Shown here piece after piece: positions 27,047 through 35,664 of a DNA stretch of 64,000 nucleotides. Made by a program: the position numbers and the translations under genes. Numbering within the stretch: position 1 is the first letter of the stretch; each line of letters begins with the position of its first letter. Source of the stretch: Fictibacillus sp. b24 (GTDB lineage Bacteria > Bacillota > Bacilli > Bacillales > Fictibacillaceae); contig NZ_JAUCES010000005.1 in the NCBI RefSeq assembly GCF_030348825.1, positions 1,860,001 to 1,924,000 of the forward strand, given 5' to 3'. Under the pieces are notes generated by a model. That model was not told where the DNA came from, did not search any database, and saw only the letters and a list, made by a program, of their open reading frames with translations.

Positions 27047-27062
27047 AATATCTTTTTTTATA

Positions 27063-27101
27063 GCCGGTAGTTCCCTTTTAATTAGGAGCTATCGGTTTTA
27101 T
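27063..27101 (+). terminator. Rho-independent terminator of gltC
   Basis: Stem CCGGTAGTTCC / GGAGCTATCGG (two G-U pairs in RNA) with a ten-base loop and a T-rich tail, starting 17 bp after the gltC stop codon. Confidence 0.75.
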
Positions 27102-27160
27102 TGTGTGGATTTAGAAGCAGTGTCCTTTTGGGAAGGACAAGAATTCAGATGTTATCACTT

Positions 27161-27246
27161 TTCCTTGATTAATGCCATTTTTTCCGTGATTATCATCAAA
27201 ATTTCCGTGATTATCGGTCTTTTTTACTTAATTAGCATCTGTTTTT
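27161..27246. repeat. Degenerate 21-22-bp tandem repeat, four units
   Basis: Elements TTCCTTGATT (27161), TTCCGTGATT (27183), TTCCGTGATT (27204) and TTACTTAATT (27225) recur at 22, 21 and 21 bp between the converging gltC and MFS genes. Units two and three are the best matched (TTCCGTGATTATC). Nothing else is seen in this part of the gap. Confidence 0.7.
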
Positions 27247-27284
27247 TTATAAATCATCTATTAATCAACACCTATTGCAAATGA

Positions 27285-27311
27285 AAAAAGCCCGGCATAA
27301 AGCCTGGCTTC
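27285..27311 (-). terminator. Rho-independent terminator of the formate dehydrogenase unit
   Basis: Stem AGCCAGGC / GCCGGGCT with a five-base loop; six T residues follow on the minus strand. It lies downstream of the MFS gene. Confidence 0.88.
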
Positions 27312-27353
27312 TCTTCCCTCTGCCTCATATGCTGTTGGTTGTTTAAGTTCTCG

Positions 27354-28613
27354 TTAACTAGCAGCATGAGATTGGCTGCTCTCTTTTCGAACGTTGCGAA
27401 TATTAATCCGAATAAGTAAAGATATAGCAAGTGCGATAACAAATGCTCCTGTGAAAATATAAAGCGTTAAAGAATAGCTGTTTGTTGATTCGCGTATCCA
27501 TGAAACAACAAGCGGCCCGACAAGACCTGCTGCGGCCCACGCTGTTAGGATATAACCGTGAATAGCTCCGAGCTGCTTCGTCCCAAATAGATCACCGATA
27601 TAAGCCGGTATGGATGCGAAACCACCACCATAACAAGTAAGGATGACATACACTAACAATTGAAAGAAAAAGGCGTTAGTAACATTGGGTAACAACACAA
27701 AGGCTACAGTTTGCAGCGCAAAGAATGTTGTATACACATTTGGCCGACCGATATAGTCGGACACAGATGCCCATCCTATTCGACCGAAACCATTAAATAA
27801 TCCCATAATGCCTACCATAGTTGCTGCAGCTGCAGCGCTTAAGCCAGCAATATCTTGTGCCATAGGTGAAGCTACGGAAATAATAGCAATTCCGCATGTC
27901 ACGTTTATAAAAAGCATTGCCCACAATGCCCAAAAACGAATCGTTCTAACTGCTTCGTTAGCGGTTAATTGGGCAAGATCTTTTGTTTGTTTCTCGTCCT
28001 TCACCTTTTCTTCGCTCATTCCCTCTGGCTTCCAATCTTTTGGAGGCGGAGAAAGATACAGAGAAGATAGAAACATAATCGTGAAGTATACAGCTCCTAA
28101 TAAGTAGAATGTGTTTGAGATTCCAATGTTTGATAGGAGTCTTGCAATAACAGGACTAGCTATAAGAGAAGCGAAACCAAACCCCATAATGGCGAGACCA
28201 GTTGCCAGTCCTCTTCTGTCAGGAAACCATTTTACAAGAGAGGAAACAGGTGTGATATAGCCGATTCCAAGTCCAATTCCTCCTAGAGCTCCATAGAAAA
28301 AGTAAAGCATATACAATGAACCAATACTATCAGCAAACCCAGCTCCAATCAGTCCGGCACCAAAGCAGATCGAAGCTATCATTCCCGAAATTCTAGGACC
28401 GAATCTTTCAACAAAATGACCCATAAAGGCTGCAGAAAGTCCCAAAAAAAGAATCGCAATACTAAATGTTAATGAAATTTCACTTAGTCCCCAGTTGTGT
28501 TCTTCCCGAAGTGGATTTGTAAATACACTCCAGGAATATACGGATCCGATAGAAATGTGTATTCCTACAGCTGCCGCAGCAATCAACCAGCGGTTCTTCA
28601 CTTTTTTAGCCAT
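27354..28613 (-). CDS. MFS transporter of the oxalate/formate antiporter (OFA) type
   Basis: A 419-residue transporter with twelve predicted membrane segments. NRWLIAAAAVGIHISIGSVY at the N-terminus, YSWSVFTNPLREE in the first loop, and VSSLVKWFPDRRGLATGLAI mark the OFA branch, which moves oxalate, formate, lactate or similar small acids. It follows the DUF1641 and formate dehydrogenase genes by 23 bp with a good AAAGGAG site. Formate import is the likely role by context, but the substrate is not readable from sequence. Confidence 0.85.
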   Translation of the reverse strand: MAKKVKNRWLIAAAAVGIHISIGSVYSWSVFTNPLREEHNWGLSEISLTFSIAILFLGLSAAFMGHFVERFGPRISGMIASICFGAGLIGAGFADSIGSLYMLYFFYGALGGIGLGIGYITPVSSLVKWFPDRRGLATGLAIMGFGFASLIASPVIARLLSNIGISNTFYLLGAVYFTIMFLSSLYLSPPPKDWKPEGMSEEKVKDEKQTKDLAQLTANEAVRTIRFWALWAMLFINVTCGIAIISVASPMAQDIAGLSAAAAATMVGIMGLFNGFGRIGWASVSDYIGRPNVYTTFFALQTVAFVLLPNVTNAFFFQLLVYVILTCYGGGFASIPAYIGDLFGTKQLGAIHGYILTAWAAAGLVGPLVVSWIRESTNSYSLTLYIFTGAFVIALAISLLIRINIRNVRKESSQSHAAS

Positions 28614-28636
28614 CCGTTTTTCTCCTTTAGTTGGAT

Positions 28637-29182
28637 TTACTCTAACGTTTTATCTTTAGTTTGATTAACACGTTTTTGTGGCGTATTTTGAGTTGTTTTT
28701 TCATAAGGCTCTGTTTCTTGTCCCATTCCTTTTAAAAACTGCATGAGTATCGTGACTGCTCTGTTGATCTCTGGATCTTTTAATGAACGAACCAAATCAA
28801 AGTAACTGGTTTTCTCTTCCGTGTCTTTGTGTTCTGCGACTCGAGCAATTCCCGCATCGATCTTTAATAAGAACGGTTCAAGCTGCTTCACATTGATCAT
28901 GCCAAGTGTACCAAGAAGCAAGAGAAGGTTTTTCATTGTATTGGTGTTTTCTGGCTTGTCCATCGTTTTAACCGCAATATCTAGTACTTTATCTCCTTGA
29001 CCAAATAACCCGTTTAGAAGTGTGAGAAGCCCTTTGTCTTGCATATGGTTCATAATCTCCAGTGTCTGCAAAATGGCTGCCTTGTTTTCGATGAGAGCAT
29101 CTTCTACCTCACGCAGGTCATTTGAACGTTTTTCTTCGTCTGATATCGATAGTTTATGAATGTTCTTAATCGCCTTAGCCAT
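28637..29182 (-). CDS. DUF1641 protein associated with formate dehydrogenase (YjgD/YrhD-like)
   Basis: A 181-residue soluble protein. The central region ([40 protein letters not shown]) is the DUF1641 motif. In Bacillus such genes (yjgD, yrhD) directly follow a formate dehydrogenase gene; a role as a small subunit or maturation factor is presumed, not proved. Its start overlaps the end of fdhF by 8 bp, indicating translational coupling. The C-terminus is charged and probably disordered. Confidence 0.85.
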   Translation of the reverse strand: MAKAIKNIHKLSISDEEKRSNDLREVEDALIENKAAILQTLEIMNHMQDKGLLTLLNGLFGQGDKVLDIAVKTMDKPENTNTMKNLLLLLGTLGMINVKQLEPFLLKIDAGIARVAEHKDTEEKTSYFDLVRSLKDPEINRAVTILMQFLKGMGQETEPYEKTTQNTPQKRVNQTKDKTLE

Positions 29183-32129
29183 GTTGGTTACGCTCCTTTT
29201 TCACAGCATCTCCTGGAAAGATATAATCCTTTCGTGCCCACTTTTTCTCAACTCCAACTCCCACTTGCGGCTGTGGATTGCCATAGCGGTAGTTTGTCTT
29301 TGGAAGTGGATTAACACCTTCTTCTTTTAAAATCTCTAGTTTAGCACTTGTCTCTTTATATGCAGGTGTATCAGTATCTTTATCAGAATAACTGCTTGTA
29401 AGTAGATTGATAGCTGCTTCTCCACTATCATTCATAGGGAGATAGACCTCCTTTCCTTTTACCCGATCAGTTATCAAACAATGAACCTTAACACTTCCAT
29501 AAGGAGAGGATAATCTCACAAGCGTACCGTCTTTCAGTCCTCTTTCTATGGCTAGTTCATGAGAGACTTCTAAAAAAGTATTTGGAGTTTTTGACGTTAT
29601 TCCCTTCGATTGATATGTCATGTTTCCTTCATGAAAGTGTTCTAATAATCTTCCATTATTTACATGGATATCATATTCTTCTCCAAATTCCTTTGGCTGT
29701 GTCCAGTCAACCGGAAACAAACGGGCTTTTTTATCTTCAAATGGAAATCCTTCAGTAAAAAGAATAGGAGTATCTGTGCCATCTTCTGCTACAGGCCATT
29801 GAAGGCTTTTGTATCCCTCTAATCTTTCGTAAGAAACCCCTGCAAAAAGCGGTGCTAATTGAGCTGCTTCAGCCATAATGTCACTAGGATGTGTGTAATC
29901 CCATCCGGCTCCCAGTCGGTTAGCAATGTCGCGGATGATTTCCCAGTCCGGTTTGGAGTCACCTAGTGGTTCCATCACCTGATAAAGTCGTTGTATCCTT
30001 CTTTCCGTGTTCGTGAATGTGCCCTCCTTCTCAAGACTTGGACTAGCGGGAAGAACGACATCAGCAAACTGAGCTGTTCTTGTTAAAAACAAGTCTTGAA
30101 CCACAAAAAAGTCTAGTTTCTCGTATGCAGCGTGAACGTGGTTGATGTTTGAGTCAACAATTCCCATGTCTTCTCCTTTTAAATACATTGCTTTTACATT
30201 TCCATCATGTATTCCCTGAACCATTTCGTGATTGTTAAGGCCTGGTTCTTCAGGAATCTTCACACCCCATGCTTGTTCATATTTGAATCTTACCTTTTCG
30301 TCAGCCACTTTCTCATAAGAAGGAAGACGATCTGGCATGCTTCCAAAATCACTAGCTCCTTGAACATTGTTGTGTCCGCGTAACGGATACGATCCTACAC
30401 CTGGCCGTCCATAATTTCCAGTAACTAATAGCATGTTGGATATAGCTGTACTAGTATCACTTCCGCCCATATGCTGTGTAACACCCATCGCCCAAAGGAC
30501 ACACACACTTTTTGATTGAGAGATCGTTTCAGCTAATTGAATAAGGATATCTTTGGAAAGTCCTGTTGCTTTTTCAGCATAATCCAATGTGAACTTTTCA
30601 AGATTTTCTTTAAACGTGTCTAAACCGTTAACATGTTTTTGCAAGAATTCGTAATCAGCCCAGCCTTGATCTAAAATATATTTGGTAACTGCTGAAAGCC
30701 ACACAAGATCAGATCCTGCACGTGGTTGAATAAATACATCGGCTCGATCAGCCATTTCATGTTTTCTAAGGTCAGCTACAATTAGTTTTTGGTTGTGTAA
30801 TTTATGAGAGCGCTTAACACGTGTTGCTAATACAGGGTGAGATTCTGATGTGTTCGACCCAATTACAATAACGAGTTCTGATTTTTCAATATCCTTAATT
30901 GAACCAGAATCACCCCCGTGTCCTACAGTACGGAACAGCCCCATGGTGGCTGGGGTCTGGCAGTAGCGTGAACAGTTATCAATATTGTTAGTTCCAATAA
31001 CTCCCCGTGCTAATTTTTGCATCAAATAAGATTCTTCGTTCGTGCATTTAGATGAACTAATAAATGTTAATGCTTGTGACCCATACTGCTCTTTAATCTC
31101 TGTAAACTTGGATGCGATTAGGTTGTATGCTTCATCCCAAGATGCTTCTCTAAAGAAGTCTCCATCACGGATTAATGGCTTTGTTAAGCGTTCTTCACTA
31201 TTAACAAAATCCCAGCCGAATTTTCCTTTTATACAAGTTGAAATCCCGTTTGCAGGTGCCTCAATTTGTGGATCTACTTTTAGAATTTCTCTGCCTTTAG
31301 TCCAAACGTCAAAGCTGCATCCGACACCGCAATAGGTACAGACCGTTTTCGTTTTCTTGATTCTTTGTTCTCTCATGGCCGCTTCCATGTCTGAAATGGC
31401 TAATATGGATCCATAACCAGTTTCAACACTTTTCGTTATCTCAATCATCGGGCGCAGAGTCTCACGGTTGATCCCGGTCATATACCCTGCTTCACCTTCC
31501 ATGCCCTTCTCCATCATGGCATTACAAGGGCAGACTGTTGAACAATGTCCGCAAGATACACAAGAAGATTCATTGATAGGAACATCTTTGTCCCAAATCA
31601 CTCGAGGTCTTTCGCGTTCCCAATCTATTGAGAGCGTTTCTGTTACTTGAACATCCTGACAGGCCTCCACACAGCGTCCGCATAAGATACATTGATCAGG
31701 ATCATATCTATAAAATGGATTAGAGTTATCCACTTCATATGGCTTATGGTCAAAAGGGATGCTTTGATGGTTAATCTTCATTTCTTTTACCGTATTATGT
31801 ACTTCGCATCCACCATTGTTATAATCACAAACCGTACAATAAAGCTCATGGTTAAAGAGGATTCGGTCCATCCCTATAACTTGGGCTTCTTTTACTTCGT
31901 CAGAATTTGTATCAATTTCATCGCCTTCTTTTAAATTGGTCGAACACGCTCTGACAAACTCTCCATTCACTTTGACGATACAGGTGTCGCAAGTTTCAAT
32001 AGGTCCAAGGCTAGGGTGATAACAAACATGAGGAACTTGATCAGGGGAATCAGTGAGTAAATTTAGTATCGTTTGATCTTTCATCGCTTTTGCTTCTGAT
32101 CCATTAATTTTTATAGTGAACTCTGACAA
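29175..32129 (-). CDS. fdhF: Formate dehydrogenase, catalytic subunit (molybdenum/iron-sulfur)
   Basis: A 984-residue fused enzyme oxidising formate to CO2. The N-terminus is a 2Fe-2S ferredoxin domain (Cys near 36, 47, 50, 62), then [14 protein letters not shown], two 4Fe-4S motifs ([25 protein letters not shown]), and the Mo-domain cluster [12 protein letters not shown]. The metal-binding residue is Cys ([10 protein letters not shown]) where E. coli FdhF has selenocysteine. The architecture matches B. subtilis YjgC/YrhE. The start is TTG at 32129 after AAGGGTGAAG, since the conserved domain begins at once. It heads the unit with the DUF1641 protein and the OFA transporter. Confidence 0.93.
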   Translation of the reverse strand: MSEFTIKINGSEAKAMKDQTILNLLTDSPDQVPHVCYHPSLGPIETCDTCIVKVNGEFVRACSTNLKEGDEIDTNSDEVKEAQVIGMDRILFNHELYCTVCDYNNGGCEVHNTVKEMKINHQSIPFDHKPYEVDNSNPFYRYDPDQCILCGRCVEACQDVQVTETLSIDWERERPRVIWDKDVPINESSCVSCGHCSTVCPCNAMMEKGMEGEAGYMTGINRETLRPMIEITKSVETGYGSILAISDMEAAMREQRIKKTKTVCTYCGVGCSFDVWTKGREILKVDPQIEAPANGISTCIKGKFGWDFVNSEERLTKPLIRDGDFFREASWDEAYNLIASKFTEIKEQYGSQALTFISSSKCTNEESYLMQKLARGVIGTNNIDNCSRYCQTPATMGLFRTVGHGGDSGSIKDIEKSELVIVIGSNTSESHPVLATRVKRSHKLHNQKLIVADLRKHEMADRADVFIQPRAGSDLVWLSAVTKYILDQGWADYEFLQKHVNGLDTFKENLEKFTLDYAEKATGLSKDILIQLAETISQSKSVCVLWAMGVTQHMGGSDTSTAISNMLLVTGNYGRPGVGSYPLRGHNNVQGASDFGSMPDRLPSYEKVADEKVRFKYEQAWGVKIPEEPGLNNHEMVQGIHDGNVKAMYLKGEDMGIVDSNINHVHAAYEKLDFFVVQDLFLTRTAQFADVVLPASPSLEKEGTFTNTERRIQRLYQVMEPLGDSKPDWEIIRDIANRLGAGWDYTHPSDIMAEAAQLAPLFAGVSYERLEGYKSLQWPVAEDGTDTPILFTEGFPFEDKKARLFPVDWTQPKEFGEEYDIHVNNGRLLEHFHEGNMTYQSKGITSKTPNTFLEVSHELAIERGLKDGTLVRLSSPYGSVKVHCLITDRVKGKEVYLPMNDSGEAAINLLTSSYSDKDTDTPAYKETSAKLEILKEEGVNPLPKTNYRYGNPQPQVGVGVEKKWARKDYIFPGDAVKKERNQHG

Positions 32130-32267
32130 ATGATCTTCACCCTTTCATAAAGAAATTAACTTACAAAACATTCAGTCATCTCAAATTCTCGTTTCCCTAA
32201 TCGTTATCTCCTTAAACAAAAAGTCCTAATCAGAAGACGACATTGAAAAGGTTCTAAAAAAATGAAT

Positions 32268-32400
32268 GCGGGTATCTCCGCTCCAGGCTACATGCTTTTC
32301 GCGTGGCGGGCGGTGAGCCCCCTGCCGCTACACGGCCTTAGTGGTCTCACCTGCCCCACTCGTCCCGCAGGAGTCAGTGCCCTTCCTCTACAATCCCTAC
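32268..32400 (+). repeat. Dispersed repeat, copy E
   Basis: The core is recognisable (ATCTCCGCTCCAGG, GGCGGGCGGTGAGCCCCCTG, GGTCTCACCTGCCCC, CGTCCCGCAGGAGTC), but both terminal arms have decayed. It lies between the fdhF start and the terminators of the HEPN-CBS gene. The remaining 130 bp upstream of fdhF show no further recognisable feature. Confidence 0.82.
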
Positions 32401-32463
32401 AAGAAGTATGAAAAAATCAAAAAGAATTTTGAAGTTAATGAACTAAAAAAGATAAGGCAAGGG

Positions 32464-32500
32464 CAAAAAAAGACTTCGCAAGTAATTTTCATGCGAAGCC
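32464..32500 (-). terminator. Second terminator downstream of the HEPN-CBS gene
   Basis: Stem CTTCGCA / TGCGAAG with an eleven-base loop and seven T residues after it on the minus strand. It follows the stronger terminator at 32513-32545. Confidence 0.75.
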
Positions 32501-32512
32501 TTTGTTTCGATT

Positions 32513-32545
32513 AAAAAAAAACCGGTAAAATTCAACCGGTTTTTC
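32513..32545 (-). terminator. Terminator of the HEPN-CBS gene
   Basis: Stem AAACCGGT / ACCGGTTT with an eight-base loop; a long T run follows on the minus strand. It lies 25 bp past the stop codon. Confidence 0.85.
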
Positions 32546-32569
32546 AGCAGCCTCCCTCATTGGAGTCTC

Positions 32570-33310
32570 TTAGTTATCTAAGTCGATTTCAATAAGATCA
32601 TACGAGGTTACGATTCCTAAAGGCTTTTCATTTTCACTTCCATTTAAGGTGATAATGATGGCTTCAAGCTTTTTACCTTCTCTATGGATGTTCTCAAATA
32701 TTTCTTCTGCTTTAAAAATACTTGAGGTTTTTGAAATAAAAGCAACTAGTTGTTTATTTTCATTGTCAGCAATGTCTGAAATTTTTGCGTTGTTTAAGTC
32801 AATTACTTGATCAGCAAGGCGATCAGTCAACCAGTTCAAAAGGTAAGTTGCTGTTAAAAGCCAAAGGTACTCTCCTTTTTCATTATATATGGGAAAACGA
32901 GAGTAAGATGTTTTTCTGATACAGCTTAACACATCTTCAAGACGGTCACTTTCTTTAAAATGTTGCACCTTCTTAGTTGCAATATTTAAAGCCGTTTCGG
33001 GTTTCATAAAATAGCCTGCGATTTTTTCAATTCGCTCAACGATTTCTAAATGAGGTTCTGCAATGTAATAATCATGATCTATCTTTTCATGAACAATGGC
33101 GTTCCTCAATTTAGCAAACTGAATGAGTTCATTATAAAAAGAACGAATAAGAGAATGTTTCGACATGCCTGTTTCTACTAAGTTTTTAAATCTGTCATCT
33201 TTCGTATCTTTTACTTTGTCTATTAAGCATTTGTGGATCTGGTTAAAGGAAATTTCAAATCTTTCCGATAAGCTGTTTTGTTTATTTGATTTTATGTGAG
33301 TAACAGTCAT
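32570..33310 (-). CDS. HEPN-like domain fused to a CBS pair
   Basis: A 246-residue protein. Residues 1 to about 95 are helical and contain FAKLRNAIVHEKID: Arg69-Asn70 and His74 form the RNxxxH motif that is catalytic in many HEPN ribonucleases. From about 100 on come two CBS motifs (FMKPETALNIATKKVQHF, FPIYNEKGEYLWLLTATYLL; then FISKTSSIFKAEEIFENI, LGIVTSYDLIEID), which usually bind adenine nucleotides. Nucleotide-controlled RNA cleavage is an attractive inference, but non-catalytic HEPN proteins are common. It is monocistronic, with ribosome binding site GGGGAG and two terminators, between repeat copies E and F. Confidence 0.68.
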   Translation of the reverse strand: MTVTHIKSNKQNSLSERFEISFNQIHKCLIDKVKDTKDDRFKNLVETGMSKHSLIRSFYNELIQFAKLRNAIVHEKIDHDYYIAEPHLEIVERIEKIAGYFMKPETALNIATKKVQHFKESDRLEDVLSCIRKTSYSRFPIYNEKGEYLWLLTATYLLNWLTDRLADQVIDLNNAKISDIADNENKQLVAFISKTSSIFKAEEIFENIHREGKKLEAIIITLNGSENEKPLGIVTSYDLIEIDLDN

Positions 33311-33380
33311 CCTTTATCTCCCCTTATTTATACTGCACTACCCATTTACTACCCTTAAATGTTCACATATTAAACCAAAA

Positions 33381-33560
33381 TTGTTTTCACGTATATGATG
33401 CTTTTGGAAGTGGTTGATTTTCGTTTCAATATGCTCATTTTCCGGTAGGCCACCATGAAGATGGACATTCCATTCATTACAGCATTTGTGCTCCTGCGTA
33501 TACAAGTAAAATATTAACGAAGTGGACTTCCTCGCCGCCGGCCACAATATTCTAGAAAAC
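33381..33560 (+). repeat. Dispersed repeat, degenerate copy F
   Basis: The left arm (TTGTTTTCACGTATATGATG, then CTTTTGGAAGTGGTTGATTT) is clear. The core has diverged (TCGTTTCAATATGCTCATTT) and the right arm is not recognisable. It lies between the HEPN-CBS gene start and zagA, in the same orientation as copy E. Confidence 0.65.
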
Positions 33561-33569
33561 AACTTAAAC

Positions 33570-33600
33570 AAAAAACGAACCCATTCTTGGATTCGTTTTT
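33570..33600 (-). terminator. Rho-independent terminator of zagA
   Basis: Stem AAAACGAACCCA / TGGATTCGTTTT (one internal mismatch) with a four-base loop and a T run on the minus strand. It lies just past the zagA stop codon. Confidence 0.85.
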
Positions 33601-33607
33601 ATTGCAG

Positions 33608-34813
33608 TTATTCACTTTCTGGGAAAAGGGGTAATGGATCGTTCAAGTTTTCCCATTGAAGATCACTCATCTCCTTATCACTCAAAAGGCATTGATCTAA
33701 ATCGAATATAATCTTTTCTTTATTATAATCAATACCTATTAAAACCAGTTCTGTAATTCGGTCTCCAAATTCATTGTCCCAGTTTGGGTTTTGATTCATT
33801 TCATCATCTAACAGCTCTTCTTGTTCACTTAATGGTAATGCTGCAACCCACTGTCCAGCAGGCTGAAAAATGATACTCGTTCCTGCTTGGCTTAAGAGTA
33901 TAGCCCAATCATTTCTAGAGGCAACCCAGATAAAACCTTTTGCCCGAACAATTTCTGATGGCCAATTTTCTAAAAAATTATATAGCCTTTCGGGGTGAAA
34001 GGGTCTTTTCTTTCGATAGACAAAAGAGGAAATACCATACTCGTCTGTCTCAGGAATATGTTCATTTTCGAGTTCCTTCATCCAACCAGCGGATTCACTA
34101 GCTTGCTCAAAATCAAATAAGCCAGTAGAAAGAATTTCTTTCGGTTCGATTTTTCCGAATTCTGTTTCAATTAATTTTGCTTGAGGCTGTAGTTTTTTTA
34201 GGACTCTCTTTAGCTCTTCTCGATCATCCTCCTCTAAAAGATCACATTTATTTAGAATAAGAACATCACAAAATTCAATCTGATCGATCAGTAAGTCTAC
34301 TACTTCTCTTGTGTCGAGGTCATCTAAAGCTTCTTTCCGATCTAACAAACTTTCTCCTGAAGCAAAGTCGTTCCAAAAACGATTCCCGTCAACTACTGTG
34401 ACCATTGTATCTAATTTACAATAAGAAGCGAGATCAACACCTGATTCCTCATCTAAATAAGTAAAAGTTTGTGCAACAGGAATTGGTTCACTGATTCCAG
34501 TAGATTCAATCAGAATATAGTCAATTTCTCCATTTTTTACGATACGTTCAACTTCTATTAAGAGATCCTCCCTTAATGTGCAGCAAATACAGCCGTTAGT
34601 CATTTCAACGAGCTTTTCGTCTGTTCTTGATAACTTTGTCTCGTTCTTAACTAGTGAAGCATCTATATTGATCTCACTCATGTCATTAACGATTACGGCA
34701 ACTTTTAATCCGTCCCTATTTGATAAAACGTGGTTTAATAGTGTGGTTTTTCCCGCTCCTAAATAACCGCTTAATACTGTAACAGGTACTCTTCTCTTAA
34801 GTGTATGTATCAT
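33608..34813 (-). CDS. zagA: Zinc-regulated GTPase metallochaperone (ZagA/YciC, COG0523)
   Basis: A 401-residue G3E GTPase. It shows [10 protein letters not shown] (P-loop, residues 15-24), the CICC metal motif (75-78), ESTGISEP, and NKCD for guanine. The whole chain closely follows B. subtilis YciC/ZagA, which delivers zinc to target enzymes when zinc is scarce. The C-terminal CobW domain is complete. A Zur box overlaps the region just upstream of the ribosome binding site, so repression by zinc-loaded Zur is expected. The gene stands alone. Confidence 0.95.
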   Translation of the reverse strand: MIHTLKRRVPVTVLSGYLGAGKTTLLNHVLSNRDGLKVAVIVNDMSEINIDASLVKNETKLSRTDEKLVEMTNGCICCTLREDLLIEVERIVKNGEIDYILIESTGISEPIPVAQTFTYLDEESGVDLASYCKLDTMVTVVDGNRFWNDFASGESLLDRKEALDDLDTREVVDLLIDQIEFCDVLILNKCDLLEEDDREELKRVLKKLQPQAKLIETEFGKIEPKEILSTGLFDFEQASESAGWMKELENEHIPETDEYGISSFVYRKKRPFHPERLYNFLENWPSEIVRAKGFIWVASRNDWAILLSQAGTSIIFQPAGQWVAALPLSEQEELLDDEMNQNPNWDNEFGDRITELVLIGIDYNKEKIIFDLDQCLLSDKEMSDLQWENLNDPLPLFPESE

Positions 34814-34826
34814 GTTTAACTCCTTT

Positions 34827-34847
34827 AAATCGTAATCATTTCGATTT
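34827..34847. promoter_or_regulatory. Zur box upstream of zagA
   Basis: A 21-bp palindrome, AAATCGTAAT, one centre base, then ATTTCGATTT. It matches the B. subtilis Zur consensus (TCGTAAT-N-ATTACGA with AAA/TTT flanks) except for one base in the right half. It ends 14 bp before the zagA ATG. Confidence 0.9.
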
Positions 34848-34879
34848 ATATCTTAAAACACCTTGTTTAATATGTCAAC

Positions 34880-34914
34880 GAAAAAAAACCTGCTCTCTGT
34901 ATATGAGCAGGTTT
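34880..34914 (-). terminator. Strong hairpin with T run, possibly an orphan terminator
   Basis: Stem AACCTGCTC / GAGCAGGTT with a nine-base loop and eight T residues on the minus strand. It lies about 135 bp beyond another terminator, with no convincing gene between, just upstream of the Zur box. Confidence 0.75.
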
Positions 34915-35046
34915 GCAGTGCTTTGTTTTTATCGCCGCTGCGAACACATAGAATAATCGTATATTATCATTTAATTGGAAAGTTCGATCATAACAAAAGG
35001 CTTCTTCGTTTATTTTATGAATAGTGTAATGATTACTCAGAAATGA

Positions 35047-35081
35047 ACAAAAAAAAGACGCGTATCTATATACACATCTTT
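35047..35081 (-). terminator. Terminator of the GNAT-like gene
   Basis: An 11-bp RNA stem (AAGATGTGTAT / ATACGCGTCTT, two G-U pairs) with a four-base loop, followed by eight T residues on the minus strand. It lies directly after the stop at 35085. Confidence 0.8.
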
Positions 35082-35084
35082 TGT

Positions 35085-35582
35085 TTAATAATCTTTCCAT
35101 TCAATTTTTCCGCACTTATTATCTGAATCCAGCTCAATTTCAAAATCATGCTTTTCATAAAAGTGGACGAGTCTTTCAACATGGCCCCAGTCTCTTGCTG
35201 CAATATCACCTTTTATGATGGGAATATTTTTTTCAGTTGCCGTTTCTTTTAAATATTGCATACAGATGGAACCGTATCCTTTATTCGCAGGTCCTTTGAT
35301 ATCCCCAATATGAAGCGTATTTTCATCTTCGTATACAGCATCAATTGAAAAGTCCCAGCCATCATATCTCGATTCACAATCATTAATCATAATCTTGCAC
35401 TGATCAAGCTGCTCAGATTTATATACAATAACAAGATTATCTTCTTTTGTTTGATCTACACCTATCACGTCATAATTTTTTGCAATTTGCTTCATGTCGT
35501 TCTGCATGCGTAATAACTGAAATTCAAGTTCGTTCCGATCAAGTTTTGTTTCCTTTTCTTGTTCTTGCCCAAGTAATAACAC
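35085..35582 (-). CDS. GNAT-like protein of unknown substrate
   Basis: A 165-residue protein. Residues about 95-150 resemble a GNAT core: HIGDIKGPANKGYGSICMQY (acetyl-CoA loop-like), then GDIAARDWGHVERLVHFYEK and HDFEIEL near the end. The N-terminal 40 residues are a charged helix (DRNELEFQLLRMQNDMKQIA), probably a coiled coil. The acetyl-CoA loop is atypical, so activity is uncertain. The start is GTG at 35582, six bases after AGGAGGAG. It lies 82 bp downstream of the M24 peptidase gene and may share its transcript. Confidence 0.65.
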   Translation of the reverse strand: MLLLGQEQEKETKLDRNELEFQLLRMQNDMKQIAKNYDVIGVDQTKEDNLVIVYKSEQLDQCKIMINDCESRYDGWDFSIDAVYEDENTLHIGDIKGPANKGYGSICMQYLKETATEKNIPIIKGDIAARDWGHVERLVHFYEKHDFEIELDSDNKCGKIEWKDY

Positions 35583-35664
35583 AAAATCTCCTCCTCATAC
35601 AAGAAGCTGAAACACACAGTTTCTCATTGTACTAGAGGCGGTGAAACATTTCAAATGTTACTTA

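Noticed and set aside
33338-33571. 77-codon minus-strand ORF
   Set aside because: It lies within degenerate repeat copy F and has no ribosome binding site.
34867-35100. 77-codon minus-strand ORF between zagA and the GNAT-like gene
   Set aside because: It spans two terminator hairpins, and its composition is unlike a protein.
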